64,000 bases of DNA from Plantago elongata (taxonomy: Eukaryota > Streptophyta > Magnoliopsida > Lamiales > Plantaginaceae): NCBI GenBank assembly GCA_036897095.1, contig JAYMSP010000067.1, forward strand, positions 29,921-93,920, written 5' to 3'. The notes beneath the pieces are model-generated. The model saw only the letters and a list, made by a program, of their open reading frames with translations. It was not told the origin of the DNA and made no database searches. Positions 29,206 through 41,526 of the stretch are shown in pieces. Every line of letters begins with the position of its first letter. Position 1 is the stretch's first letter. The translations under genes and the position numbers were made by a program.

Positions 29206-29213
29206 TACGTGGC
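29206..29213 (+). promoter_or_regulatory. ABRE-like motif near the distal evening element
   Basis: TACGTGGC is the same 8-mer as at 27744, placed 135 bp beyond the evening element at 29063. The repeat of the evening/ABRE-like pairing supports, but does not prove, a GI regulatory module. Confidence 0.4.
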
Positions 29214-29621
29214 TCCATAGGATTCAAGATTTATATCGCTGCTTCTGTGTGATGATCTTGTTTTGGTCCACTTGTTCACCTGCCCCAAATTATCATTTTA
29301 TGTATGTGCATGCACCATCTAGTCATCTTCAAGGTCACAATTATATTCAACACATACATATGGTGACTATGTAGACATGCCATGATGCTCTCATGTTTAG
29401 ATTCAACTTTCAAAATTACGGACCGTAACAACATTATTTATCCGTTAATTCTTTTAAGTAATTTATTCGATTGTTTTAAAGTTATTACTTAATTGAAATT
29501 TTAAAGAAGGATAAGTAGTCGTGTAGAGAGATGGTACGTATATAAGAAGGAAAAAAAAATATTGAACTTAGTTATACAAATTTTAGTTCTTAATCAAACA
29601 ATATGTAGTGTTTAAATTACA

Positions 29622-29736
29622 ATGACAATACGATGATGAAGCGCAGTTCAATTGCTAAAACGTTTTAATTCCAACTAATAGGTCGGGAGTTCGATTAACC
29701 CAGTAATCGTTTAAAAAAGAAATTGCATGACAATAC
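29622..29736 (+). mobile_element. tRNA-derived SINE with target-site duplication
   Basis: The insert (29632-29726) is flanked by ATGACAATAC at 29622-29631 and 29727-29736. Its head GAAGCGCAGTTCAATTGCTA resembles a pol III A box region, ATAGGTCGGGAGTTCGATTA holds a B box, and an A-rich tail follows. Its head, B-box region and tail match the insertion inside the SOL1-like gene (39529) and a minus-strand copy at 32575. Confidence 0.7.
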
Positions 29737-31875
29737 TTAAATCAATTAGACAAGACTACAAAAATTATAATTTTATTATATTTCAAAACACTATCTTTTT
29801 TATAACTCATATTTATTTACGATTCACACAGTAATTCTTTACATTCATACGTACCAACGGGCCACTTAATTGGTTTATCTACTACTTGAATTTATCTCAA
29901 TACTATAGTATTTCGATAAAAGTAGCCACCAATTTTTATTAACAGCTCTTTTATGCAATACAAATCATTTTTTCCTCCATTCGTGGTCATACACACTCTT
30001 CATTTTCATCTTTCATGTTGAACTTTTCATTGGACATTTATTTCTCATAAAAAAAATATATCATATAGTATCTATTATTATACTTTTTAACTAGTCAAAC
30101 ACGCTTCTTTTGTTCCATTACATATTATTTTCAAATTCACGTTAGATCATTTAGTATATTAAGTTTGTTCATAAACAACACCAAATCATATTTGAATTAT
30201 AGATCAAATGAAAATTCATATATAGAATAATTAACTCAGTTTAACTCGTTAAACGATCATATACTCAATTAAAAATACTTAGCAAAATATCTCCCCATTG
30301 TACATCCACTACCTAGCATATAAAACATTTAATTTGACCAAAACAAAATTTCTATAATTAACAAGTCATGATATCTGGAATTAAGTAATATTTCCACTCA
30401 GGAACAATCTGGATGGACAATGCACAAGGAAACATCCCAGTGAACCTTGAGCTAAACTCTGGAACAGTCTAGAATGAATTATTGCCACCAAACCTCAGTG
30501 AAAGTAACTTTATTCATTTACTAATAAAAAAATCTGCCCACCCAAACATAAGTCAAAACCAAAGGGTCTAGGGTCGGCACTATTAGCCAATGGTTAAATT
30601 AAGGAATTAAAATATCAGTGAAAGAAGTCAAGCAAACTCAAATTTTAATTATGAAAATGTAGATTAATCAAACACTGAAACACGAGTTCAGTTACTTTTA
30701 AATGTAAGAACACAAGAAAGACAATTAAACGAGTACCTAATAAGTATCGTGGCATTACAAGGATCGTGCACGTCATTTTCAGAAACAAAGTGATTCTTAA
30801 TGGTGGGAGCTGCATGCCGAGTTTTATAAACCAGTGAATGAACTAGACGGTTTACAAGATTACGTGAGAGTAACTCTAGTTAATTATATAATTAATTAGT
30901 TAATAATTAGTTAAAGTATATTCTTTTCCGGTTTCGCTTTCGCATAAATGCACTCCATTTTGCCCACATTTAATCTGTGGTGCCACCTGAGATCCAACTT
31001 CACGGGTGATCCATCATCATAGGGTGTGATAGTTTGTGTAGAGTTTTATGCTTATCAACAGCAAAGCGATAAGCTTTGATTTTGAAAACTTAAATTCTTG
31101 TAAGATTGTCATTTTTTATACGAATAAGTACAGCATATATATTTGTAAGCATTAGTAACTAGTAACTACCAAGATCAACATGCTCTCCACATACACAACT
31201 ACTTTATTCGTAAAATGTATTTTCCTAGTGAATACAAGAATTGAATATGTCACAAAAATTAATTTCCAAAACAAATATATGCACGGTTTGTTTCCTAAAC
31301 TATATTTATATCATAATTCTATTTAACAAAATTATAATTCATTTATTGACTCGTTATTCAACTAATAGCTAATTATATGATTTCAAGTGTGTATATAATT
31401 TTTATATCAATTGATATTGATAAAGGTATTAGTTATTAGTTGATCTACTGAAACTATAATATAATTTATCACGCATGCTTCATTACATATAAAAGTTCAA
31501 GTCGAATTAGTGTATATAACAATTAATTTATACTATTGTATGAGTAAAAATGTTAAAGATGGTAAATTGATAACTATTATATGAACAGATAAATAGGTTG
31601 CATGACCATATAATAGGGGTGTAGGCGGGAATAAATGCTCAAACTTATAATTTACTAATATTACTATAATAATTTTCAGCTCTTGCTTGTGCTAGATTAA
31701 GTATTTAACTACTTTATCGAAATGAAAACAAGTAGTAAATCACTTGCACATTGATTTGATAAATTGACTTATGTAGCTCATTAAAACAACAAGACAACTC
31801 GTATATAATTAATACGATCTACCATCTCTAATTCTTTTTGCCCAATCTATAGAATTTTAATTAACTTTTGCAAAG
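29737..31875. other. AT-rich spacer between GI and SOL1-like genes
   Basis: No conserved coding sequence, no clear terminal repeats and no RNA gene can be recognised across this stretch, apart from the evening-element match at 30284. It is part of the roughly 6-kb divergent intergenic region. Confidence 0.5.
30284..30292 (+). promoter_or_regulatory. Second exact evening element, distal
   Basis: AAAATATCT in strongly AT-rich sequence about 2.5 kb from the GI start. It may be chance given base composition. Confidence 0.25.
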
Positions 31876-31879
31876 TGAA

Positions 31880-32560
31880 AATCGTAACTTATTTTAAAAT
31901 GGGATGTCCACCCGATTCAATTTTAGTAAAATTTAAAATATAGTCAAGCTCCCAATAAAATTACCAGGCCTGTAACCGTAACCTATTTTAGAATGGTGAT
32001 GTTCACCCGATTCAATTTCAGTGAAGTTTAAATTCTCCTCAAGCTCATGGATAACTCTGGTGAAATTTAAAATCTACTCAAATTCACCAATAACAATACC
32101 AACCCTATTTCAAACCAAAAGGTTATAATTTATCCACTCAACGACTCAATTGATGAAATTATAATCAACTTTTTGCAAAGTGAGACCGTAACCTATTTTA
32201 GAATGGTGATGCACCCGATTCGATTTTAGTGAAGTTTAAAACCTTCTCAAGCTCATCAATAGCGTTACCAACCCTGTAAAGGTAACATATTTTATAATAT
32301 AGTCCACGTGGAATCTTTGCCCTGTAAAGGTAACATATTTTATAATATAGTCCACGTGGAATCTTTGTTGAATGGTGATGCACCCGATTCACAGATTCGA
32401 TTTTAGTGAAGTTTAAAACCTCCCCAAGCTCATCAATATCGATTCACCGATTCGATTTTAGTGAAGTTTAAAACCTACTCAAGCTCATCAATATCATTAC
32501 CAATACCAATGTTGTAAAGTTAACATATTTTATAATATAGTCCACATGGAATCTTTGTCT
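31880..32560. repeat. Nested tandem and dispersed short repeats
   Basis: The modules CGTAACCTATTTTAGAATGG, CACCCGATTCGATTTTAGTG and AAGCTCATCAATA recur four or five times with drift. Inside them a 48-bp unit beginning CCCTGTAAAGGTAAC is duplicated exactly head to tail at 32272-32319 and 32320-32367, and a diverged third copy lies at 32511-32558. The exact copy indicates a recent duplication in an older repeat array. No protein is encoded. Confidence 0.75.
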
Positions 32561-32574
32561 CCAACATATGCGTA

Positions 32575-32650
32575 ATGTAGGTGACTCGAACCCCCGACCT
32601 ATTGATTGGAGGGGAAGCGACTTTACCAATTGAGTTGCGCTTCGTTATAA
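32575..32650 (-). mobile_element. Minus-strand copy of the tRNA-derived SINE
   Basis: Read on the minus strand: GAAGCGCAACTCAATTGGTA, then AATCAATAGGTCGGGGGTTC with B box GGTTCGAGTC. It is clearly the same family as the copies at 29632 and 39529. Target duplication and tail are not evident, so the 3' part is lost or degraded. Confidence 0.6.
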
Positions 32651-32654
32651 GTTT

Positions 32655-32731
32655 AAAACATAAATAAAAGTATGATATAAACAATTAGTTATCAGTTAAA
32701 AACATAAATAAAAGTATGATATAAACAATTA
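32655..32731. repeat. Tandem duplication of a ~43-bp AT-rich unit
   Basis: AAAACATAAATAAAAGTATG and the following ATATAAACAATTA occur twice in succession, separated by a short GTTATCAGTT linker. It is a recent local duplication next to the SINE fragment. Confidence 0.75.
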
Positions 32732-32794
32732 ATACTATATAACTTTATTTCAAATAACACTTGCAGTGTTATATTTTTAAATTGAGATATTATG

Positions 32795-33054
32795 TACTCC
32801 CTTCAATCTGAGTTCATCTTTTCGGGGGACACAAGTTTTAAGGGAAAAATGAATATAGTAGGAGATAATATGATAAAATAGAAAATTTTTTTTGAATAAA
32901 GTTGGAGATGTGGTGATAAAGTAGAGAAGAAAGAAAATGCTAAAAGTGATAATGTATAGAGTATGAAACATATTTTATTTTTAAGGGATGAGAGGATAAA
33001 GTTGGTACGGACTAAAATGAAATACGAGAAGATCAAGTTGGGACAGAAGGAGTA
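32795..33054. mobile_element. Stowaway MITE
   Basis: Flanking TA dinucleotides (32795-32796 and 33053-33054) enclose about 256 bp. The left end CTCCCTTCAATCTGAGTTCA and inverse right end CTCCTTCTGTCCCAACTTGA form the terminal repeats, and the arms continue to pair inward (ATCTTTTCG with ATCTTCTCG). The interior is AT-rich and has no gene. Confidence 0.8.
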
Positions 33055-33567
33055 TATTGTTTCACTAGGAAATTATTTATATTTTATGTAAAAAAAAATA
33101 TTTTTAATAAGCTAATTACAATATATTGCATGACACAATTTTAACTACCACCTTATAACTCATTGCCTCATAAGAACCACCTTATAACTCCATTACTTTA
33201 GTCTCAACTACCTCATAATTTACTGGGCACAATTTTTTATAAAATATTTTATTATATTTAATTTATACTACTAAGTTTTTGAGGGAGGTCAATTTTAAAA
33301 ATTTGCCTACACACTTATCGACCAACAAGTCACAATTCAAATTAACAATCTCTCAATATCAAAATGGGCCTGCCCAGATGGGCCTTTTCGAAAGGACCAC
33401 ATTTTTCGTGGACTTAAATAACGGCCCAATATAATTTCTAAACATTTCTCATCAGCAACTTTACGTGAAAAACAATTTTTGGCTTTCTTCAACGATCAAC
33501 AAACCAAACCAGCTCGATTTCACTTCCCCACCTGAGATTGCAGATTGAATCACCATTGATTCTTCAT

Positions 33568-33672
33568 ATGAGAGCCAAAGCTTCATCACCTACACACAAT
33601 AATGATACTATCTCTTCTTCTCCTCTTTCTAAATCTCTCACCTCTTCTTCGATTCTCCATTGCCAGAGATGA
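33568..33672 (+). CDS. Upstream ORF overlapping the SOL1-like start
   Basis: An ATG 34 nt before the main start opens a 34-codon frame, rich in Ser, that overlaps the main ORF in another frame and ends at TGA 33670-33672. The main start is preferred because it gives a hydrophobic signal peptide and correct splicing phase. If the leader includes 33568, ribosomes must leak past this uORF, which would lower translation. The peptide itself has no recognised similarity. Confidence 0.4.
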   Translation: MRAKASSPTHNNDTISSSPLSKSLTSSSILHCQR

Positions 33673-36600
33673 CAATCTTCACCAATCAGGTTTTGCCTCC
33701 TTTTGATCTCTGCTGAAAATTCATGTATATGTTTACTGATTCGTTTCTTAATCGTTTTTGATAATGTGCATCGGATGTGATTATCTTAGTTGCGTGATGA
33801 ACTGATGATGAAGTTGATTAACATGCTTTTGATTTGATGCCGCAGTTAGCTAGCTATGCGAAGTTTTCCTTAGAAGCTTAGATAACTTGAGCTGTGAGAT
33901 ACTGAGATTGTGAAGATTAGTATTAGTAATTCTGATTCTGTAAGTTTGGCTGCTGGCATTGTGGTAACTGGTAACTAGGAGTTTTTTGAATAAGTATCTC
34001 AATCGGACATGAGTTTTCGATGACCTAAATGCATTCCGTTATAGCAGTTTTCCAATGAAGTTCGGGACGCTTAGTACACAGAGTTATGAGATTCTTAAAA
34101 TGTACATTCATATTGCAGAAGTAGTTGATCCTTATCGTCTGTTGATACTTGATAATCATTAGCTGATGTATGTATTTTAGTTGTGTGATGAACTGATGAT
34201 GAAGTTGCTAAGTGTGCTATTGATTTGTTGCTGCCTAAAAAGGTTGATGTGATTTGATCAGCTAGTTATGAGAAGTTCTCACTAGAGGATTAGATAAATT
34301 GAGTTGTGAGATTCTTATTAAGTAGTAATTCTGATTCGGCAAGTTTGGCTGCTGGAATTGTGGTAACCAGGAATTTTTGCATAAGTGTCCCAATTGAACA
34401 TGAGTTTTTTTATTTACTGAATGCATTCGACCATAGCAGTTGCTGTAAAGAAGTTGGGGGTGCCTAGTACATGTGGTCTGGCTTGTTTATAGAAATTTGA
34501 ATTGTTTTACTCTGTTATGTTTGTTTGCTAGAAGGGAGACGTTTAGCATTAAGTTTCATGATCGGTGTGTAACAACATGATAGCGTCCGCGGAAAGAAAT
34601 AGAATCATGCCGTGAACCTGAGTTGCTTTATTAGTAATATAAGTTAGATATAGTATCCTACCGTTTTTTTTTTAAATTGTTTTTCGGGTATGTATAGATT
34701 GACAAATTTCGCATCAATTAGTTTTGGGTTTCAACTTTCAACTTTCAACTTATAGCCTCAATGGGATCAAACACATCAAGTCATCAATAAATATCACTGA
34801 ATCTTCATTCCAATTACTTGAGGCAGGCATGATCAGCCAAGAAAGAATACATAGGCTCTGGTACACATGCTTGCCTTCTCCAAATGCTTATCTCCAGCAA
34901 TGGATATTTGATTTTAGTTTTGTATTGATAGAATCAAGGGAATACTAACAAACAAGAAGCGTGATTCCGGAAATAATATGGACATGATTCCTACATTAAT
35001 TGCTGCATGAGCTTTCAATGCAGGAAATGAAACTAATATGACCTCAGTTCCTCTTACCTGTAACTATATCAATTTTTCTATTGAATGTGGCAATTTGTTG
35101 TATTTTGTTTGAAGTCTAAACAGTGCCATTTGATAGGTCATGCTGATCATAGTTATGGTCGCTCGGGAAGACGGTTACTTGCAGATGGAGGTATTCAGAT
35201 GTCCGAGGAAGAATACATACAAAGACTGTACTACCCCAACTTTTCCTGTATATTATTGTCGTTCAGTTACCCGGATCATTCCACAGAGTTCGGATTATAT
35301 TGATCATTCATAATCTAAGACACCTTTTTGTTTTCTTCAGAGAAAATTTAGCTGTAGGGTACAGGACTAACTCTGAGCTTGAGAAGGCCATGAAGGAACT
35401 ACACGGTCGGTGTAGCAACATTTCCAGAATTTACAGGTACCAGAAACGCCTATAGGTATTGTATGGGCAAGATAACTTTTAAGATACACATGGAAAAGTC
35501 CTCTTTCTGTGTCCCAGCAAATTGTATTATTATATTTATGAAAAACATCAATTCCGTTTTGAAATATTTCCTCGTGGCATGCACTGTCTTGATTCGAGGT
35601 TTATTTACAATGGTCAGCAATATGTACTTGCAGTATGCATTATCTTTGATTCAAGGTTGTTACAACATTGTTGGACTTTAGTAGCGACTTCAACAATTAG
35701 TTAGCCCTCCAGTGTTCTGGTGCTTCAGAAATATCGAATATCCTATATGCTTGTAAAAATTGTTTCTTCAGGAACTGGAAACTTTAGCTGTAATGGTTAA
35801 ATCTTCTATATGTTTCTAAAAGATATCACATGGTGATACACACATTATCTAACATTATAAGGTGTGTACAGCTAAGTAGATCTTTATGCAAGATAACTCC
35901 ATATTTCTATTTTGACAAAGTATTGGTTTTAACAGTTACACAATATTCTGATATGTTCCTGTTTCTCTGGATTTTGTGGAATCAGTATTGGGAAGAGTGC
36001 TCTTGGCATCCCACTGGTACTACTTGTGTCTTGATTTGTTTTCTAAACATTTGATAAATTTCTCCAGGTGATAGTTGTCAATTGTTAGCATGAACTAATT
36101 CACTTTCTATTTTCATATAGTGGGCAATGGAAATCTCTGACAACCCAGGAGCGAAAGAGGCTGAGCCTGCATTCAAGGTAGTGAATCTTACAATTTATTC
36201 TCAAAACCTTGTTTATATTATTCTGTACATACATATGAAGAAAAACAAACATCTTGAATACCAAATATGACTGGATGGTGGATGCCCAGTGAGTTATATA
36301 GAATGATAAACTTGATTTCTTTACATGTGCAGTATATTGGAAATGTGCATGGTGATGAACCAGTAGGCCGTGAACTCTTGTTGCTTCTAGCAAATTGGAT
36401 ATGTGATAATTACATGAAGGATCCATTGGTAATATTTTCTTCTTTTATTTATTGCTCAACTTCCTCAGGGTAAAACATTATGCATGTCCATCTTTATGAG
36501 TTTCTACCATGAAGCATTTTTGTGTGAAGAAATATTGAACTGTAGTTTTATGTTTTCGTGTTAGTTATATTGACACATGGAGAGGATTTGGTTGTGGTTT

Positions 36601-39600
36601 TACAGTTTTACTCGCTGAGATCTTCTTATTCCTTTTATTTTTGTGGGTATATCCAGTTCTTTGAGATCACAATGTCATCTATCTCATTAATATCTTTTAA
36701 ATGGTTTGTCCCAGGCTACCTTGATTGTGGATAATGTTCACCTTCATCTTCTTCCATCTATGAATCCTGATGGATTTTCACTTCGACGGCGTGGCAACGC
36801 AAACCGTGTTGATTTAAATCGTGATTTTCCTGATCAGGTATCTTTGTGCACAACATTCTTTTTCCTACATAGATTTTTTTTTAATTCAATAAGAAAATCT
36901 AAAAACATGCTGCATGGCCAGACTTAAGAATTAAGATCTCAATCAACTGGATCAAAGAATTTTGTTTTTTCCTACAATGATTACATGGACTCTTATATTT
37001 CTATTTTGAGGAAACAATTCCTGCATATAACATTTATTAAGTCAGTTTATTGCCATGATTTCAATTGAAGTATTAAACACCTACTTTGATATTGATGATT
37101 GGCTGACGTTATTGACATAGTTCTTTCCTATGAATGATGATATGGACCTACGACAACCTGAAACAAAAGCAATCATGCATTGGTCGGAAGAGATACGCTT
37201 TACAGGATCTGCCAGTCTGCATGGGGTATTGAGCTTTAAAATTCTCTTCTTTCTGGGTTATTAAGTTGATGAATTTGGACTTATTTTCCGATTATTTAGT
37301 CACAGATCTCTTTCATTTAGGTGAAGTGAAAGAGTGATATGATTAGTAATTTTTTGGAACTTTGCTAGAATCTTCATATGCTTCAAGTAGCTGACATATT
37401 GCCCAAATGTGAATCTTCCTGCATAGCTTCAACTTGTAGTATCTTTATAAGTTTCAAATGACAAGTTCTACAGTTTTCACATATCTGAATATCCCTGGAA
37501 CTAGCCTAGATTGCCTCTCCACATTTAACTGCACGCCGCTCATAAAATTAGAGTAATGGGAACTGCTCTCCGCTAATCTCTGCTCTTGCTTACTAGCTTT
37601 CTTTCCCACTACATATTAGCTTACTAGCTCTCTCAACACCTGAACTCCAAAGACATCATTTGCTTGAACTCAAGAAAATTTAAGGAGGATGACGGATGTT
37701 TTGCAACTACTCCTATGTTAATGGTCCTTGACTTTGATTGAAAACCCGAGTCATTTTATATGCTTAAACTTTCAATATGCAAGTAGTTAAATTCATTCCC
37801 CTACGACATTACTGATATTGAATTACATTTCAGGGAGCTCTTGTAGCAAATTATCCATGGGATGGAACTGAAGATAGAAAGTAAGTACACAGTACACTTT
37901 AATCTAATGGTTTCCATTCTAAAAGTATGTATTAAACTAATATATCAAATAACCTAAAATACAAAATTTTATGCAAATATTACAATTAATCTTCCTGATC
38001 TCCATATCTTTTGAGGTACTCTTGTAATTGGATTTAATAAAACTAATCCTGTCATCTTAATTGCTGACAAATAGGATATCATGTTGTTTTTGGAAAGCAC
38101 TGTTGTGCTTGCTCTTAAGTATTAGGCATGATTTATCATTTACTATGAAATTGCTTGATTTTTACCTACTTACAGGAAAAATTATTATGCGTGCCCAGAT
38201 GACGAGACATTCAAATACTTGGCCACTATATACAGTAGATCTCACTATAATATGTCTCTGAGTGAGGAATTTCCTGGCGGAATCACCAATGGAGCATTCT
38301 GGTATCATAACCATGAATTCCTGAAATGAAAATTTCTTTAAATTGCTCCTATTGCTAGTTTCATCCAAGAGTGAAAAACTGCTCTTCCTTTTTGCAGGTA
38401 TCCTATTTATGGTGGTATGCAAGACTGGAATTATATTGAAAAGGGGTGCTTTGAACTGACGTTGGAGATCAGTGACAACAAATGGCCCAATGCCAGTGAG
38501 GTTAGATCTCCATACCTTGGGTCTTTTTGGTATTGCATGTGTATGTGATTCTCTTGGACCATGTCCTATTCTTAGCATCTTAGTTTTCATTTGGATGTGC
38601 AGCTCAGCCATTTAGCCTTTTGTGTCTCCATGATAAAGTTAAGGTTGTTAGATATATGTGGTATTCTATCTGAATTAAGTTATGGCCAACAGGAGTGATG
38701 CCTTTTTTCTTATTTCTGTTGAATAATAATTGGATACTACAACTCTGCAGTTGTTGAGTTGTTATCGTGCATGTTTATCGGCCATAATATATGTTCTGTT
38801 TCTGCAGCTTCCTACTCTCTGGGAATATAATAAGATGAGCATGCTGAACCTTGTTGCAAGTTTAGTGAAGGTCAGGGGACTCTTTTTTCTCATTTACTGA
38901 ACATGATATAGAAAAATCTGAACTTGGATTATAGTCTTTCTTCAACGATCGTGGTGATTTCATTTTTCCACTAGTTTTCAATAACCTGGAACATGATAAA
39001 AAACTATTGTTTGTCTTGGCTGTAAATTTGTGAATATTCACTATTATGCAAGTTGTGTTGAAGAAGACAAGAACTGTACATTCTGTTTTGTGGGAGGAGG
39101 TCTTTGGTCAGAATACTCGCATTAAGTGGTTTTAAACAATTATATCACTGGAGAACATATAGCTGCATGCATGCATAGCCTAGTGCGGATCTGGGCTTTT
39201 AAAAGCTTCTTTCTCAGGATTATATTCTTCATGAGTTTCCAGCCGAGATTCACCTTGTGTTGGGGTTTTCCATCTCATGCAGACTGGAATACATGGAAGA
39301 ATATATTCATCAGATGGTGGAAGACCTTTACCGGCGACAATAACAGTCAGGGGAATTAACTACACGGTAATACATACCTTCTTGCTTGAAATGTATTTTT
39401 TTCCCTCTTGGACTCTTGTTCAGTTTCCATATATTAGCAATGGATGAAGCATACAATTGTTAAATTTCCATCCATCACGCAAACAACTGTTCGAATAAAT
39501 GCAAGTAACAATCATCAGAATAGACGATGAAGTGCAATTGGTAAGCCGCTTCCACTTCAACCAATAGGTCGGGGGTTCGAATCACCTTAGCCGTTAAAAA

Positions 39601-41143
39601 AAAAAAGAATAGACGATAAATGGGAAATTATTTTCTTTATCGAAAAAAGAACATCTTGTCCTATTAATTGAATAGGTCTTATTAATAATTGATAAGTAAA
39701 CAAGACTAGAAAGTAAAAAAATTGAAGGAAAAGAATAAAATAGTGCACTTCTAATTACTGATCACTCTAATTCTATATAGAACTTATAAAAGAACTTCCC
39801 CAGCTTCCATTCTGCAAAGCAAGAATAACTGCTCTGTACTGAAGGGCCCTATAAATGTATAAAAGAGACTGCCTTGATTATAGGAACCGCCGTAGATTGG
39901 TATGTGTTGCAATTTGTGATAAAGCAACAACCTTAGTCCTCTTAGTCACAGGAAGATCCCCTTAGGAAACCCATGTTTAAAGGCACGTCTGGGACTGCTT
40001 GCTTGTGAAAGTCGTACATAATAAAGAAGATTTAAAAAATCTAACTCTCAAATGTTTGAAAAATAAAGGAAAAGGATCTTTTTCTTCAACCTCAATTCTA
40101 CAAGCTTCAACATATACAAGGAGGGGGGAAACGAAAGAAATAATCCATTTTAAGTTGGTTTACATGCTATGAAATGAAATAAGACCTGATTATCATTGAA
40201 ATGCTCTGAAATACACAAGTGAAAATCCAAGCACACAAACTTATTTTACACTGGATTAGCGATTTTGTTTATGCTCTTCGTTGACCAAGTGAGTTTTTAC
40301 TTGGAGTTCTGTAATTCAAAATTTTCTGTTATCAGAAATGATATTTCCACTGAATCTTTGGTTACCATTTGCAGATCACAGCTACCAAATCGTTTGCTGA
40401 TTACCACCGTTTAGTTTCTCCAAGAGAGAAATATGAAGGTAATTGACATTAAAGTAGCTCCAACATTTCAATTACTCTTTGCAATGTCTTTCTGTGAGTT
40501 GCGTATGTCAATCAAGTTTGATATTTCCTATCGTCATAGTGGACTGGTGGTATACAAAGTAATAACAGATGTTAGAAAGAATCTAAAAATCATGCAGTGG
40601 TCTCGTATTTTTGCTATTCTGTGTCATCAATCAATAGTATTCCATGTTATTGGTTATTACCCAAGCAGTAAGATCAATCATATTGGTCAGATGAGAAATA
40701 TCAAAATTTGGTTGTTGGACACCATTAGGAGACAAATTTACCGTCCATTTATTACTCTAGTTCATTTGTAATGTCAATTATTTGGTTGATAAACACTTCA
40801 TCCGAGGCTTGCGACATTTGTTCTTGCAGTTATTGCCACCATGCCGGGATACAGATCAAAGAGCACATGTATCGTTCTGGGAGAAGCAGCAGCCACAGTA
40901 GATTTTGTGCTTGATCTGGATACCAATGCCAAGGGTGGGGATTTTGTAGTGAGTTCAGACTGCTACTCTGAGAACAAAACAATGTTCCAAATGCCTCCGG
41001 AGTTTTTGCCTATTTCACAAGTAGAAGTTTATGTACTGTTAATTTTGATTCTGGTTTTTCTGTGCTTTTTAACGAAGAGGAGATTTATCTCGAATCTTCT
41101 AAACCAAAGACACAGTATAGGATCCAGGCGAGCAGTCGTGTAG
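33602..41143 (+). CDS. SOL1: SOL1-like carboxypeptidase D (zinc carboxypeptidase, M14)
   Basis: A secretory-pathway metallocarboxypeptidase that trims C-terminal basic residues; Arabidopsis SOL1 processes CLE19. Fifteen exons close to 495 aa: 33602-33689, 35137-35227, 35341-35436, 35986-36016, 36121-36177, 36333-36428, 36715-36837, 37121-37225, 37834-37880, 38176-38301, 38398-38500, 38808-38870, 39283-39366, 40375-40438 and 40830-41143. A signal peptide ([16 protein letters not shown]) is followed by zinc ligands in [12 protein letters not shown] and [14 protein letters not shown], substrate-binding [26 protein letters not shown], and the catalytic Glu in [14 protein letters not shown] transthyretin-like domain follows ([17 protein letters not shown]). 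A membrane helix [15 protein letters not shown] and a basic cytosolic tail end the protein. The donor of exon 2 is the least certain boundary. The active site appears complete. Confidence 0.93.
39517..39617 (+). mobile_element. tRNA-derived SINE in SOL1-like intron 13
   Basis: AGAATAGACGAT at 39517-39528 and 39606-39617 is the target duplication. The 77-bp insert reads GAAGTGCAATTGGTAAGCCG (A-box side), ATAGGTCGGGGGTTCGAATC (B box) and ends in a run of A. It is the cleanest member of the family in this window and, from its intact duplication, probably young. It lies in sense orientation in an intron of about 1 kb. Confidence 0.8.
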
Positions 41144-41526
41144 CTTATCTTGTAATTTACATCCATTGGCTGTGCAATATGCAGATAGTTCTATTTACCA
41201 ATTTGTAACGACATAGACACAATTAGCAGAACACTTGTTGTTGTCCCATAGAAGATAAAAATTTGCTAGAATAACAATATGAACTCAGAGATTACATCAA
41301 ACATACTCTGTAATGCTGTGACTGTATATCCATGACAATGTGGAAAGCCACATTTGGTGTATATACATATTCACTTTTGCAATATAAACAGAATTATGCC
41401 TATTCACTTTCACAGTATGTCCTGGAATTCCATGGTAAATGTGGGTCAATAGACATGATCTCTGGTGAATTAATGATACATCATTATACACTGTTCAGCA
41501 ATCAACCTGAGATTGATTATGAACTG

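Noticed and set aside
29117-29374. 85-codon frame in the GI-SOL1 spacer
   Set aside because: No recognisable motif or splice context. The composition looks random, though the region may be regulatory.
32198-32392. Minus-strand frame with the phrase KIPRGLYYKICYLYR twice
   Set aside because: The repeated peptide is just the translation of the 48-bp tandem duplication in non-coding DNA.
39529-39605. B-box containing segment as a tRNA gene
   Set aside because: No cloverleaf or anticodon arm can be formed, and the flanking target duplication with an A-run shows it is a SINE.
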